In this document: piece after piece, positions 49,600-60,992 of the stretch | Numbering within the stretch: the first letter of the stretch is position 1 | Layout: each line of letters opens with the position of its first letter | DNA from: Prorocentrum cordatum | Taxonomy: Eukaryota; Sar; Dinophyceae; Prorocentrales; Prorocentraceae | Reading direction: 5' to 3' | DNA length: 64,000 nucleotides | NCBI GenBank assembly: GCA_963575745.1 | Contig: CAUYUJ010008113.1 | Coordinates: forward strand, 356,161-420,160 | The notes under the pieces: model-generated | The model's input: only the letters and a program-made list of their open reading frames with translations | The model's database searches: none | What the model was told of the DNA's origin: nothing | Position numbers and translations under genes: made by a program

Positions 49600-51900
49600 C
49601 CACAACTCTCGTTTCTGAGTTGGCCGGGATTGGCCGTTTCGCCTGAGACCTCGTCGAAAAGTTTCGCTCCGGGACGCCGCGCGAGAGGTGGTCCGCGCCG
49701 TCTCGCTTGAGACATCCTCGAAACTCTGAGCCCCGAGGTGCCGTGCGAGAGGTGGTCCGGGCCATTTCGCCTGAGACATCCTCGAAACTCTGAGCTCTGA
49801 GATGCCTTGCGCGAGGTGGTCCGGCCCGATTCGCCTGAGACATCCTCGAAACTCTAACCTCGGAGATGCCGCGCGAGAGGTGGTCCGGCCCGTTTCGCCT
49901 GATACATCCTCGAACTTCTGAGCTCTGAGATGCCCTGCGCGAGGTGGTCCGGCCCGTCTCGCCTGAGACATCCTCGCAACTCTGAGCTCTGAGATGCTGT
50001 GCGCAAGGTGGTCCGGCCGTTTCGCACAAGATATTCTCGCAACTCTGAGCTCCCAGATGCCGCGCAAGAGGTGGTCCAGCCTGGGGGCCCAGAAGACCAC
50101 ATGTTACACATCCCCCCTGGGACCCTGGGAGCCCCAGGAGGCCCCAGAGAGCTTCAGGAGGCCGCAGGACGCCCAGGACAGGCCCCAGGGGACCCTAGGA
50201 GATTTCCAGGAGGCTCCCAGGACGCTCCCAGAAGGCCTCAGGAGGCCCCCTATCAGAACGTGTCAAGTTAATCCACATCCGGTGTCGATTCGTTGATTTT
50301 TCCTGCTCTTGTGCCCCCCCCTCCATTTTCAGGGGCCCAAACGGCCACAGGTTAGATATCCCCCCTGGGAGCCCCAAGAAGCTTCAGGAAACCCCAGGTG
50401 GAGTTCAGGAGGCCACAGGAGGCCCAGGAGGAAGCCCCACGAGGTCCCCAGGAGGCTCCAGGAGGCACCAGGAGGCCCCCGCAACTCGGAGCTCTGAGGC
50501 GCCGCGCTCGAGGTGGTCCGGCCCGTTTCGCCTGAGACTTCCTCGCAGCACGTTTCGCCCGAGACACCGGCCCGTCTCGCCTGAGACATCCTTGCAACTC
50601 TGAGCTCTGAGATGCCGTGCGCAAGTTGGTCCGGCCCGTTTCGCACAAGACATTCTCGCAACTCTGAGCTCCCAGATGCCGCGCAAGAGGTGGTCCAGCC
50701 TGGGGGCCCAGAAGACCACATGTTACATATCCCCCCTGGGACCCTGGGAGCCCCAGGAGGCCCCAGAGAGCTCCAGGAGGCCGCAGGACGCCCAGGACAG
50801 GCTCCAGAGGTCCCCAGGAGATTCCCAGGAGGCTCCCAGGAGGCCCCCTATCAGAACGCATCAAGTTAATCCACATCCGGTGTCGATTCGTTGATTTTTC
50901 CTGCTCTTGTGGCCCCCCCCCTCCATTTTGGGGGGCCCCGACGGCCACATGTTAGATACACCCTGGGAGCCCCAAGAGGCTTTAGGAAGCCCCAGGTGGG
51001 GTCCAGGAGGCCAGAGGAGGCCCAGGAGGAAGCCCTAGGAGGTCACCAAGAGGCCCCAAGAGGCCCAAGGAGGCCCCCGCAACTCGGAGCTCTGAGACGC
51101 CGCGCTCGAGGTGGTCCGGCCCGATTCGCCTGAGACTTCCTCGCAGCACGTTTCGCCCGAGACATCGTCGCAATTCTGGGGTCCGAGATGCAGCGCGCGA
51201 GGTGGTCCAGCCCGTTACGCTGGAGACATCCTCGCAACTCTGGGCTCCGAGATGCCCTGCGCGAGGTGGTCCGGCCCATCTCGCCTGAGACATCTTCGCA
51301 ACTCTGAGTTCTGAGATGCCGTGCGCAAGGTGGTCCGGCCCGTTTCGCACAAGATATTCTCGCAACTCTGAGCTCTCAGATGCTGCGCAAGAGGTGGTCC
51401 AGCCTGGGGGCCCAGAAGACCACATGTTACACATCCCCCCTGGGACCCTGGGAGCCCCAGGAGGCCCCAGAGAGCTTCAGGAGGCCGCAGGACGCCCAGG
51501 ACAGGCCCCAGGGGTCCGCAGGAGATTCCCAGGAGGCTCCCAGGAGGCCCCCTATCAGAACGTATCAAGTTAATCCACATCCGGTGTCGATTCGTTGATT
51601 TTTCCTGCTCTTGTGCCCCCCCTCCATTTTGGGGGGCCCCGACGGCCACATGTTAGATATCCCCCTGGGAGCCCCAAGAGGCTTCAGGAAGCCCCAGGTG
51701 GGGTCCAGGAGGCCACAGGAGGCCCAGGAGGAAGCGCGAGGTGGTCCAGCCTGTTACGCTGGAGACATCCTCGCAACTCTGGGCTCTGGGCTCCGAGATG
51801 CCCTGCGCGAGGTGGTCCGGCCCATCTCGCCTGAGACATCTTCGCAACTCTGAGCTCTGAGATGCCGTGCGCAAGGACACCCAGGACAGGCCCCAAGAGG
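49600..51900. repeat. higher-order satellite: 60-66-bp units within 620-700-bp units
   Basis: The small unit is GAGATGCCG(C/T)GCGCGAGGTG, GTCCGGCCCGTTTCGCCTGA, GACATCCTCGCAACTCTGAG. The large unit adds a CCCAGGAGGCCCCAG-rich part and GTGTCGATTCGTTGATTTTT. Landmarks repeat at about 50,076/50,695/51,398 (CCAGCCTGGGGGCCCAGAAG) and 50,280/50,880/51,584 (GTGTCGATTCGTTG). Plus and minus frames stay open through it and have no gene content. Confidence 0.9.
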
Positions 51901-51984
51901 CTTCAGAGCCTGCTTTTCGAGAGCGGTCAACATTTAACAGGATTTGCCGTCGCGGCCCCCGCTGGCGACTGCGGGTGCTAAGGC

Positions 51985-52500
51985 TGACTAAGCGCCCCTG
52001 TTCGAGCTGGCGGCCGCTGCCGTCTCGGCCTCGGCAGATCCCGATTCGTTCGTTGATGCGCGCGCCCAGGTGCGCGAGGCCGCCCAGGCCGCCGACGCCA
52101 AGTTCCTCGCCGAGGCCCGTGCTGATTGGAAGGCCCGGCTAAATGTCGGAGTGCAGTCTGGCGCCAAACGCGCGCGCGTCGCTCCGAGACGCGTCGCCTC
52201 GGGTGGCCAGCAGCACTCTTTCGGCCGAAAGCAGCGTCCTGACGGGCCCGCTTCCTTGCCTGAAAGCCGAGGGCGCTCGTTTTTTTCGTCTGGGAGGCTC
52301 GCGTGGAAGTCTTTTGCTCCTGATTCAGAGTCTGGGGGCGCTGCGGGCGCCTCCTTGCGCTGGACTGGGAGCTTACTCCCCCCCAGGGGTACGGAGCTGC
52401 TGGCCAGCGTCGGGGGGCCGCCGATGTTCTGGCGACAGGCTGTCACGGCCGAGGCTGGAGTTGCTCGAGGCGAGGCCTGTTGCAGCATTCTTCTTCGACT
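51985..52500 (+). pseudogene. LINE N-terminal/linker region
   Basis: Plus frames read VREAAQAADAKFLAEARADW and KARLNVGVQSGAKRARVAPR, followed by Ser/Gly-rich linker (SFGRKQRPDGPASLPESRGR) and, nearer the RT, GTELLASVGGPPMFWRQAVT. There is no recognised domain. It is assigned to the LINE by position. Confidence 0.4.
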
Positions 52501-52539
52501 TGGGGAAACTCGAAGATCGTTGTCGTCGCCACAGTTTTC

Positions 52540-53191
52540 CGATGATCATCGCTCGCGCGTGCTTCTTTGCTTGCAAGGTTGGTCGGTTCTTACTATGTTT
52601 ATGAAGCTGGCTGCTCGATGGCCACTATTCTGATTCGCGTGCATTGTCTCGACGGGTATGACAGAATTCCCCTGGCCCCCGCCGCTGCCGTGGATCTCTA
52701 TATCGACGACCAAGGTCTCTTCGACTGGTCGGCCGCATGCCGCTGCGGCTGCGGTAGTGGCTGGGGCTGGGGCTGCGGCTCTGGACAGGGTTGTGCAGGA
52801 CGTTTTCGGTTGCTCGTTCGCTCTCGAGAAAACGGCCATCGTCTCGAGCTCGAAACATGTTGGCGCGCAGGTTGTGTCCAGCCTCAGCCATCTCTGCCGG
52901 CATTTCTCAGGATCCATGGTGAACCTCGGAGTTGACTACGCGGCTGGTCGAGCCGCTCGAGTCGCTGGCAGGTCGGCCAAGTTACAAGCTCGCCTCGCGA
53001 AGGCGGGCAGAGCTGCGCGGCGCTTGGCGCGGCGAGGTAAGGCTATCGCCGGATCCACGGCCCTGAAGGTTTTCTCAGTTGGGCCCTTAGCAAGGGCCTC
53101 CGATGGCACTGAGGTTGCTGGCATCAACGATCGCGACCGTAGCCTGCTGCGCCGCCGCGTTTTTCCGCGGCGCGCCCGCGCGGCCAACTGA
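52540..53191 (+). pseudogene. LINE reverse transcriptase fragment
   Basis: One frame has PLAPAAAVDLYIDDQGLFDW, with YIDD at 52,699-52,710 as the RT active site. After a frame change near 52,730-52,760, the next frame reads LEKTAIVSSSKHVGAQVVSS, GSMVNLGVDYAAGRAARVAG and RRLARRGKAIAGSTALKVFS. The LG(V/I)DY(A/S)AG segment is a recurrent signature downstream of the RT palm in dinoflagellate LINEs. It is a pseudogene because of the frameshift. Confidence 0.7.
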
Positions 53192-53990
53192 GGTCTTCCA
53201 CCGTCTGAGCCATCTTGGATGGCGATCCGACCTGGCGGACGGCCGCTGCCCTTATTATTATTGGATGGAGTAAGGAGGCATGGATCAGTCAGACGTCGGC
53301 TCACCGTTGGTCGCTGCCTCTTCCTGTGCTCAGGCGCGCATGGCGCGCTTCTTTTTCCAGCGACAATTGCAGCTGGGGGCGCGTCTCGGGGCCCATGTCG
53401 GCCGCGCGCATGTCTCTTGTCCGCCTGGGGCAGAGAATGGGGGATTTCATGACCCTGGGTGGCGACTTTGGCAAGTCGATCCCCCGGGGCCTTTTCTCTC
53501 CTGCTTTGGCGGGCCCCTGGTCCGTGAAGGGTGCATCCGCATGCTCGAAAGAGAGGCCGCGGCGAAACGCGGCACCCCGCCCCGCCTCTGTTGCGATGTA
53601 GTCAGGGAAGCCATCTCCCAGCGCAATTAGAAACGCACGCACGGCTTTCAGATGGCCTGGATCAGGGCCATTTCGACGGAGGCCATCCTCGCAGCTGCCG
53701 GGGCCGAGGCGCTCGGCTACCTTATCGATCCTGATTCGCCCGCTGCGGAGCCCGAGACGCCATCTTCCATCGGCCGTGGGGATGCCCGCTGAATCCCGCG
53801 GTGGAAGACCGCGCCGGCGCTGTGGAGCAAGATATCATGGATGCTGCCTTGGCTGCTAAGGGGTCTGGCGACGACGTCGAGGCTTCTGTTTTCATGTCTG
53901 GAGCCTTTCGGCATTCCGCCGGCGATCTCCCTCGTGCCCTCGCAAGGCAAAATGATTGTCCGACCCTGATTTGGCACGGGCGGCCCGAAA
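53192..53990 (+). pseudogene. LINE post-RT region
   Basis: Plus fragments in at least two frames read PRGLFSPALAGPWSVKGASA and LIIIGWSKEAWISQTSAHRW. Position between RT and RNase H suggests the LINE connection region, but similarity is weak. Confidence 0.35.
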
Positions 53991-54670
53991 ATGGCCCAGG
54001 CGGTGGCACAATCGGCATCTGCGTTTGAGGCGACCTTTTTATCTATGGACCCTGTGCTCGACATGCGATCCGCGAGCTGTCTAGGGCTGGTAATTCGGTT
54101 TGCATGGTCGATTCCGAAGGCGATTTAGTTGCGGAACGCAGGGGCCCCGCGCGGAGGGCCCCTATCCTCATGCCCAGCAGTGCGCGGCGTTTTTTGCTTT
54201 CGCGTGGGCCAACGTGCTCGCGACTCACCCCTCGGAGCGCCGCGTTTATCCGGACTGTAGTGGCGTTGCTCAGGCAGCTGCGAAGGGCATGTACGCTGGG
54301 GCCTCTCTGCAGCGCCATGGCCAGCGATCTTCGGTCTCGGCATGTTCGAAGGCCGCTGCCAGCCTGGATTTAGATGCCCCTAATATTTCTGCACAGGAGC
54401 GTCGGCGCAGGCTCGGCAACCACCGCGCCGACATACGTAGGCGTCAAGCATGCTGCTGTGTTGCATCCTCACGGTGAGGCTCAGATGCGTGCGGCTGACC
54501 GACACGTAAAATTTGCGCGGGCGACGCTCAAGGATGCTGCGCGCGTGCTGTTTCGTTGGCTTGCCCTCGATCTCTGCAGTGTCGAGAGGTCCCCGGACCC
54601 CGTTGTGGGCAAGGCTCCCCCCATCGGCCATGTTTGGAAGCCCTGGGGTGGACTCTGGAGGTGAGCTCAT
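53990..54670 (+). pseudogene. LINE RNase H-like region
   Basis: SVCMVDSEGDLVAERRGP in one frame and, in the next, FFAFAWANVLATHPSERRVY followed by PDCSGVAQAAAKGMYAG give the D-S/DG strand and the second-Asp (Y.DC.GV) segment of RNase H. KAAASLDLDAPNISAQERRR and RRLGNHRAD correspond to the (H)...(G)N..AD segment. Frame changes occur near 54,140 and 54,480. Confidence 0.55.
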
Positions 54671-55374
54671 TGTTTGCGCGGGGGCCGTGTGTTTTCGAAG
54701 CCACCTCCAGGTTCCTGCGCCCGCACATCGGTTGTTCACGCGGATAGCCAGGATGCGCTAGGCCGTCGCACTGTCGCATTACCGTGCTCGGACAGCTCGA
54801 TTCTTTAGCGTCACAGCAGTGGTGGTTCCCTCGCTTGCGTGCAAGTACGGTTGGGTGTACCTGCGCAGGGGCCGACATCCGCAAGGCACAGTCAGCGGAA
54901 GGCGGGTGTCCTTGTGGACACAGGGGGACTGATGCAGTGCTTTAACCTGCCCGAGGCTAGCGACGCTTCGTCCAGTACTTGTGTTGCTGCAGCCGCGCCC
55001 CTGGGTCACGGTGAGCCTCTCCTTCGCCCGTGAACGGCGAGGGAAAGATGGGCGGCGCGCTTGGTCGCGATGGTTTAGCACGTTGTGCTCGTTTCGAGGC
55101 CGAGGAAGAGGCCTCCATACTTCTCTTCCAGCCAAGAACTGCTGCTTCTGCCGAGCAGCCACCTGGCGCCCGATCTCAGAGAGATGCGCTGCGCCAGGCT
55201 CGAGACGCCCGTGGGCCTGAGGAGGATGAGGCTCTCCTCGCACCTCAGCCCGCCGAAGACTCAGGCGACTCTGATTAGCTCTCGGCCTTTTCAGGCGCCA
55301 GCACCTCCCCCCGTTGCTGGCGCCACTTCAGGGCCTCCCCCTGGTTTGGAGTTGTGGGCGTGGAGCTCAACAAA

Positions 55375-56025
55375 AATCCTCCTCCTCCTCCTTCTCCTCT
55401 TCCTCCTCCTGCGCCTCCTCTTTCTCCACCACCTCCTCCTCCTCCTGCTCCTGTTCCTGCTCCTGCTCCTGCTCCTGCTCCTCTTCCTCCTCCTCCTCCT
55501 CCTCCTCCTCCTCTTTTCGCCCTCCCTACTCCGTCTCCACATACATCCCGTCTCGTCTGCTTATTAAATGTCTTGTTCGTATTCCCCTTCTGTGTGTTCC
55601 TCTTCATATTCTCCTTCCTCCACCTCCTCCTCCTCCGCTTCCTCCTGCTCCCCCCCTAGTCCTCCCCTTCCTCCTCCTCCTCCTCCTCCTCCTCCTCCTC
55701 CTCCTCCGTCTCTTGCTCCTGCTCCTGCTCCTGCTCCTCCTCCTCCTCCTCCTTGAGCTGCCGCCTCCTTCTGCTCCTCCTCCTCCTCCTTATCCTCCTC
55801 CTCCTTCTCCTCCTCCTCCTCCTCCTCCTCCTCCTCCTCCTCTCGTCCACCCTACTCCGCCTCAATATCCTCCCCGTCTTCGTCTTCTCCGTTTTCTGCT
55901 TCGTCGGCTTCTTATTATTCTTCCTCCTCCTCCTCCCCCTCCTCCTCATCCTCCTCCTCCCCTTCCTCCTGCTTCTCCTCCTCCCCCGCATCCTCCTCCT
56001 CCTCCTACTCCTTCGTCTACTCTCG
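55375..56025. repeat. (CTC)n/(CTCCTG)n microsatellite block
   Basis: Long runs of TCC/CTC triplets with CTCCTG hexamers (55,440-55,480, 55,710-55,740) and short unique interruptions (for example 55,514-55,615). The plus strand is almost wholly pyrimidine for hundreds of bases. Every frame is open (poly-Pro, poly-Leu, poly-Ser). Confidence 0.95.
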
Positions 56026-56339
56026 CCCACCCTGCGTCACAAGGGGGGCGGCTGGCGGGTGCTATTTCCGCTTGCTCCAACGCGCAACGCCCTGGCGGTG
56101 CGCAGACACTGCATCAGATGCATCTGGCTGGCCGCCAACGGGAATCCTGCAGCAAAACAAGATGTACCGTGCGCGTGCGCCCCTGGGGCCGTGCCGCGAA
56201 AACTCACCGCGCCTCGGCTGTCGCCCCTTCGTCCGCGAGGTCGTCAATCCTCCCCCCTTCTCGCTCGCTCCAAGGGGGTGGAGGAGGAGGCGGAGGAGGG
56301 GAGGAGGAGGAGGCAGAGGAATAGGACACCTATGCACAA

Positions 56340-56769
56340 CTTTGCCCTGCGAGGCAATGGCATCGCGTTGAGGGGGCTTCGACCGGTTTGGCGTGGGCGT
56401 TCTCGGGGGTTCGTGATCTGCTCGATGTGTCAGGACCAGCATGTGCACGAAGACACACTGAACGCAGACAGCATGCCGCATACGTTTAATGCAGCGCTGT
56501 CAAGAATTCAAGAAGCTCTTCAGAAGAGGTGGCTTGCCCACAGCAATGGCCCCATCTCTGACGCTATCTTGTGGCTTCTCAGGGTAGGCTGGGGAATCAA
56601 GAGCCCAGCTACGGGTGTTGACTGCAGAGGTGTGGACATCGTGCTCACCAAAGACAGTCCAGCGTATGTCAAAGAGATTGTTGAATGTCAGTTGGCAAGC
56701 AAACTGATCCAGGACGCTCCGTGCGTGGTGGCGGCGGTGGCGGGCGCCGCGCCGCGCGTGCTGAGATGA
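56340..56769 (+). pseudogene. LINE-like fragment (region between RT and RNase H)
   Basis: The plus frame continues from the microsatellite into protein-like sequence: HVHEDTLNADSMPHTFNAAL, SRIQEALQKRWLAHSNGPIS, DAILWLLRVGWGIKSPATGV and VDIVLTKDSPAYVKEIVECQ. The A..W.LRVGW...SA......G...DL...SP pattern resembles the C-terminal part of dinoflagellate LINE ORF2 proteins. It ends at TGA (56,767). Confidence 0.5.
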
Positions 56770-56919
56770 GGCCAGGGCAGGGGCGGAATCGGACCGGGGC
56801 AGGCCTCCTGGCTGGCCCGCCCCTCCCTGCCCCCACCCCCCTGGCTCCCTCCCCCCCCCGCTACCCCTCGCTTCTCCCTCCAGTCCCCCGCCCTCCCCCT
56901 GAGATGCAGGGAGGGGGAG

Positions 56920-56976
56920 CGAGGAGGAGGAGGAGGAGGAGGAGGAGGAGGAGGAGGAGGAGGAGGAGGAGGAGGC
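56920..56976. repeat. (AGG)n tract
   Basis: About 17 AGG/GGA triplets. Confidence 0.95.
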
Positions 56977-58255
56977 AGGCTGAAGACAAGATCGGACCTG
57001 GGACAAACTGGGGATCTCTGAGATCTGGCGGTTTTGGAAGATGTATCGGGCGCCGCGGCCGCCCTAGACATCAGCGACGTACAGTCGGGCTTGATTGGAG
57101 AGGACACGCGACAGGACACAAGACCGTTCCGAGGGCCACATTGCCATAGGAATGCGAGAAGGCATGGGTCGCAAGGCACAGGACAAAAGGGTGCCCTTGA
57201 TCAAGCAGGGTCGATCTACTAATCAGGACCGACTGTACTGTTTCAGCGCGCGGTCTCAGAACTCCCGTCCTCCTGGTCCCGCATTCTGCTTACTGCTGCT
57301 CTTCTCCGGCCGTCGCTGGTGGCTGGTTGCGCGCGGGGCTTCCCAGTTTAGTTTCGCGCCACGGTTAGACAGGTGTTTTTGAGCGTGTGCGGTGGGTTGT
57401 TAAAAATAGTCCGGTGACGATTTGTTTACTATTTTTGATTTTTTGGGGGGTATTTTTCAGCATTTTCATTTTTCGCCCAAAATCCCCCTGTAGGGGGACA
57501 CGCCCGACTTAATGTTAGCAACTTGTTTCCGCTAGGGCCACCAAGGAACATCGCCTCCTGGTCCCAGCATCGCCCGGCACGTGCGGTGGGCAGCTCCTGC
57601 TCCTGTGGCAGGCCTGTCTGCAGAGCCCCCGTGCCCGCGCTCCGTCGTGGCGGGCGGGCGCGGAGGCGGGAGGGGGGCTCGGGTGGGAGGGGGGGGGGCG
57701 GGCAGAGGGGGAGGGAGCGAGGGGGGGGGCGGGCGCGGAGGCGCCGAGGAGTCCCAGTGGGAGGGGGAGTGGAATGGAATGGGCTCTATCGCGATGCGGT
57801 ATGATACGTGCGAAAATATATGCTACACAGCGCTCGGACCAGCGCCGATACGACCCAAGACCACGCAGAGGTCGTGCACGGGTGGGAGCGGGAGGTGGGC
57901 GGACGGGGAAAGGACCGAGTGGGGAAGGGGGGGGAAACGGAGACGAGGGGAGCCGTGGGGGGAAGGGGAGAGTGGAAGGATGCTGGGGGAGAGCGGCGGG
58001 GGGGAATGGGGATGGGGGAGAGGGGGGGAAGGGAGGCGGGTGAAGCGAGGGGGGTATTGAAGGACCGGCCCGCGGTCGTCGTTCCCCCGCCCACCATCGT
58101 GCCCGCCAGAACGGCCACACCACCGATACCCGCTGGCCCTCTCTGCGGAGGTCGCGCAAGCGTGCAGGGGCTCGCACGCCTGACCGCCCTGGTTTCTCCA
58201 GCAGGAGGTGATGAACAGGAAGGCAAATGCAGGAGAAACATGAGGTGGAAGAGAG
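56977..58255. other. G-rich DNA without a recognised gene
   Basis: G runs of 6-10 bases are frequent, especially 57,660-57,760 and 57,900-58,050. An AT-richer patch with TATTTTT and TTTTTGATTTTTTGG lies at 57,400-57,480. Open frames are Gly/Arg-rich or Pro/Ser-rich and not convincing. Confidence 0.45.
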
Positions 58256-58261
58256 GATAAA

Positions 58262-58322
58262 GCGGAGGAGGAGGAGGAGGAAGAGGAGGAGGAGGAGGAG
58301 GAGGAGGAGGAGGAGGACGATG
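58262..58322. repeat. (GAG)n tract
   Basis: About 20 GAG/AGG triplets. Confidence 0.95.
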
Positions 58323-58559
58323 AGGCAGACGAGGATGACCGATTGAGTGGGGAGGGATGAGGTGGGATGGAGGAGGACAGTGCAGTAGGGATGGGGGAAG
58401 GAGGATGTGGGGCTGGCAGGAAAATGATGAGGAGGCTGAGGGGGGGCTGGAGAAGGAGAAAGTTATCAGAATGGTTGTGGTGGAGATAGCGGCCCAGTGG
58501 GAAGACTGGACTGAGAGAGGGGGGAAAAAGAGAGCGAGAGAGAGAGAGGGAGACAGAGA

Positions 58560-58930
58560 AGTGTATACACATACACATATATACACATGTGAATGTAGGT
58601 ATAAATGAACATATACATATATTCACACATATAGATGTATACATACTTACACACATGGACGCACACACGCACATATGTGTATATATGCATACATGTATAC
58701 AACTGTATGATTGCATGCATGCGTATGAGTACATACATACATACATACATACATACATACATACATACATACATACATACATACATACATACATAAATAC
58801 ATAGATACATACATACAAACACATACATACATACATACATGCATGCATGCATACATACATACACACATACATACATACATACGTACATACATACATACAT
58901 ACACACATACATACACACATACATACGAAA
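58560..58930. repeat. (CATA)n tetranucleotide microsatellite
   Basis: ACATACAT repeats, pure from about 58,734 to 58,795 and imperfect on both sides. Open frames give YIHT and MYVC repeats. Confidence 0.97.
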
Positions 58931-59099
58931 GAACACGTTCTGTGGTCGTTTGGACGGGGGGGTGGAACGCCCCGCCCCCCCCCCCTGGACGGAAGGGGGG
59001 GGGGTTCGAACCCCCCCCCTCCCGTGACGGAGGATGGAAGGGTGTTCGAACCCCCGCCCCCCTCCCCAATTTCTCTCCCTCTCTTCGGGCCGGCGCCGG

Positions 59100-59915
59100 C
59101 GTCGGCGGCGGCTGGCGGCGGCGGGTGTGCTGGTGGTGGTGGTAGTGGCGGTGGTGGTGAGGCGGTTTTTGGTGGTTGTGGTGGTGGTGGGTTGTGCTGC
59201 AAGTAATACTGGTGGTGGTTGTGCCGGTGGTGGTGGTGGTGGTGGGGGTGGTGTGGTACACTGTGGTGATGGTGGTGGTAGTGGTGGTGGGTTGTTGTAT
59301 TGGTGGTGGTGGTGGTGAACTGTTGTGGTGGTGGTGGTGGTGGCTGTGGTGGTGGTGGTTGTGTGGTGGTTTGGTGGTGGTTGTGGTGGGTTGAGGTGGT
59401 GATGGTGGTGGTCGTGGTGGTGGCAGTGGTGATGGTGGTGGCGTGGTGGTTTGTGGTGGAAGTGGTTGTGGTGGTGGCAGGCTGTGGTGTTAGTGGTGGT
59501 GGTGGTGGTGCTGCTGGTAGTGGTGGTGGTTGTGGGTGGTGGGTGGTGGGTGGTGGTGGTGGTGGTGGTGGTTGTGGTGGTGGTGTGGTGGTTTGTGATG
59601 GTGTTGGTGGTGGGTTGTGGTGATGGTGGTGATTGTGGCGGTGGTGGTGATGGTGGTGTTGATGGTGTGGTGGTTTGTGGTGGTGGTTGGGTTGTGGTGG
59701 GTTGTGGTGGTGGTGGTGGTGGTGGCGTTTGTTGGTGGTGGTGGCGGTGGTGAGGTGGTTTGTGGTGATGGTGGTGGTTGTTGTGATGGTGGGTTGTGGT
59801 GGTTGTGGTGGTGGTTGTGGTGGTAGCGGTGGTGGTGGTGGTGGTGGTGGTGGTGGTGGTGGTATGGTGGTCTATGGTGGCGGTGGCGGTGGTGGTGGTG
59901 GTGGTGGCGTTGCCT
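59100..59915. repeat. (TGG)n-rich microsatellite, about 0.8 kb
   Basis: TGGTGG, TGTGGTGG and TGATGGTGG units dominate. G pairs are so regular that the plus strand is a dense candidate for G-quadruplex formation. Open frames give poly-Val/Gly/Trp or poly-Thr/His and are not genes. Confidence 0.95.
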
Positions 59916-59939
59916 TCGGCTCTTCCCGCCACTGTGTTT

Positions 59940-60400
59940 TGGCAAAGGGTCAGAGTTCTAATGGACGCCTCTTGAGGTCTCTTCAGAAGGGCCTCGGCAT
60001 GCCAAAGCTCGATATGGCGATTTGTGTGTTCCCTCTGCGGCCTCTAGGCCCTCTCTGTTATCGTCGCTGCGTCCCCGACGTCGGCGCTGCTGGCCGCCGC
60101 CAACGCCGGCGCTGGCGCCGGCGCCGGGGCGGGGGACTTGAACCCCCCCCCCTCCCCCTCCTGGGCCCTCTTTGGTCATCGTCGCTGCGTTGGCGCTGCG
60201 GCGGCCGTTCGCGCCGGCGCCAGGGGGGGCGTGTGTTTTGGAACCCCCTCCTCCCCTTGGGGAGGGGGGGGGTTCGGGAGGGGGGGGGTTAGGGGAGAAG
60301 GGGCTCCCCCTGGTTCTGATCGACGGCGCCGAGTGTTGGGGGGGGGGGGCGCCCCCCGGTTCGAAACACGCCGCCGAATGTTCGCAAGGCAAGCGCACGT
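59940..60400. other. GC-palindromic DNA with C and G runs
   Basis: GGCGCTGGCGCCGGCGCCGG-type palindromes near 60,100-60,130, C runs and G runs of 8-10 (60,140-60,350), no supported gene. Confidence 0.45.
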
Positions 60401-60409
60401 GAAACGCGC

Positions 60410-60560
60410 TCTCATACATGCATACATACATGCATGCACACTCGCATGCATGAATATTTACGTGTATACATATGTGTATATACATATATATATATATATA
60501 TGTACACATGTATACACATATATACACATATATATATATATATGCATATACAAGTGTCAC
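60410..60560. repeat. ATACAT/(TA)n microsatellite
   Basis: CATACATG and TATATATA runs. A shorter related patch lies at about 60,780-60,835. Confidence 0.9.
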
Positions 60561-60859
60561 GTGTGTGTTCAGGCTCATACAAAAAACTGAAAGGGTGTTT
60601 GAAGCAGGAGAAGAGGAGGAGGATAGCTGCTGGGAGAGGAATGCAATAGCCAGGTCGCACTCGAGCGCAAGTGGGGTTGCCGCACCTTGCGATGTGTGTA
60701 CCAGGGCCCCCCATATTAGTATTCTTCGCATTGATATTACTAAGATTATTGGTATCCTTATCATCATTACTTAAGTACTTTTATATACGCATATATATAT
60801 ATACATATATAAATACATATTATATACACATATAACAAAACTGGGGGTCAAGGCCGCCA

Positions 60860-60992
60860 GCCGAGGCCAGCGCGGCTGGCGCCCCCAGGCTCTGGGATGA
60901 CCGAAGGCGTCCCCGTCCCCCGACCTCGCCTCCAAGGGGTGGGGGCCAGCCGCCGAGGCCAGCGCGGTGGCGCCCCAAGGCTCTGGGATGAC
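60860..60992. repeat. 88-bp tandem duplication at the IMP1-like exon edge
   Basis: GCCGAGGCCAGCGCGG(CT)GGCGCCC followed by CAGGCTCTGGGATGAC occurs at about 60,861 and 60,951. On the minus strand each copy starts GTCATCCCAGAGCC, beginning with the predicted donor GT of the exon at 60,993-61,105. Confidence 0.7.

Larger units (their letters stand above)
51930..55280 (+). mobile_element. LINE-type retrotransposon remnant, plus strand
   Basis: An N-terminal helical Ala-rich part, a reverse transcriptase palm with a YIDD box and an RNase H-like region follow one another on the plus strand with frameshifts. No poly(A) tail or target duplication is evident. A further LINE-like fragment lies at about 56,340-56,770 beyond CTC microsatellites. 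Confidence 0.65.

Noticed and set aside
57400-57480. TTTT-rich patch that might be a dinoflagellate promoter element
   Set aside because: No gene start lies nearby on either strand, and the motif is too short to judge alone.
58998-59055. GGTTCGAACCCC resembling a tRNA B box, twice
   Set aside because: The flanks are G and C runs, no A box or cloverleaf can be drawn, and GGGTTCGAACCC is self-complementary and may arise from the palindromic repeat.
57823-59932. Frames of about 460-490 codons on the minus strand
   Set aside because: Made of CATA, TGG and GAG microsatellites read in the complementary strand.
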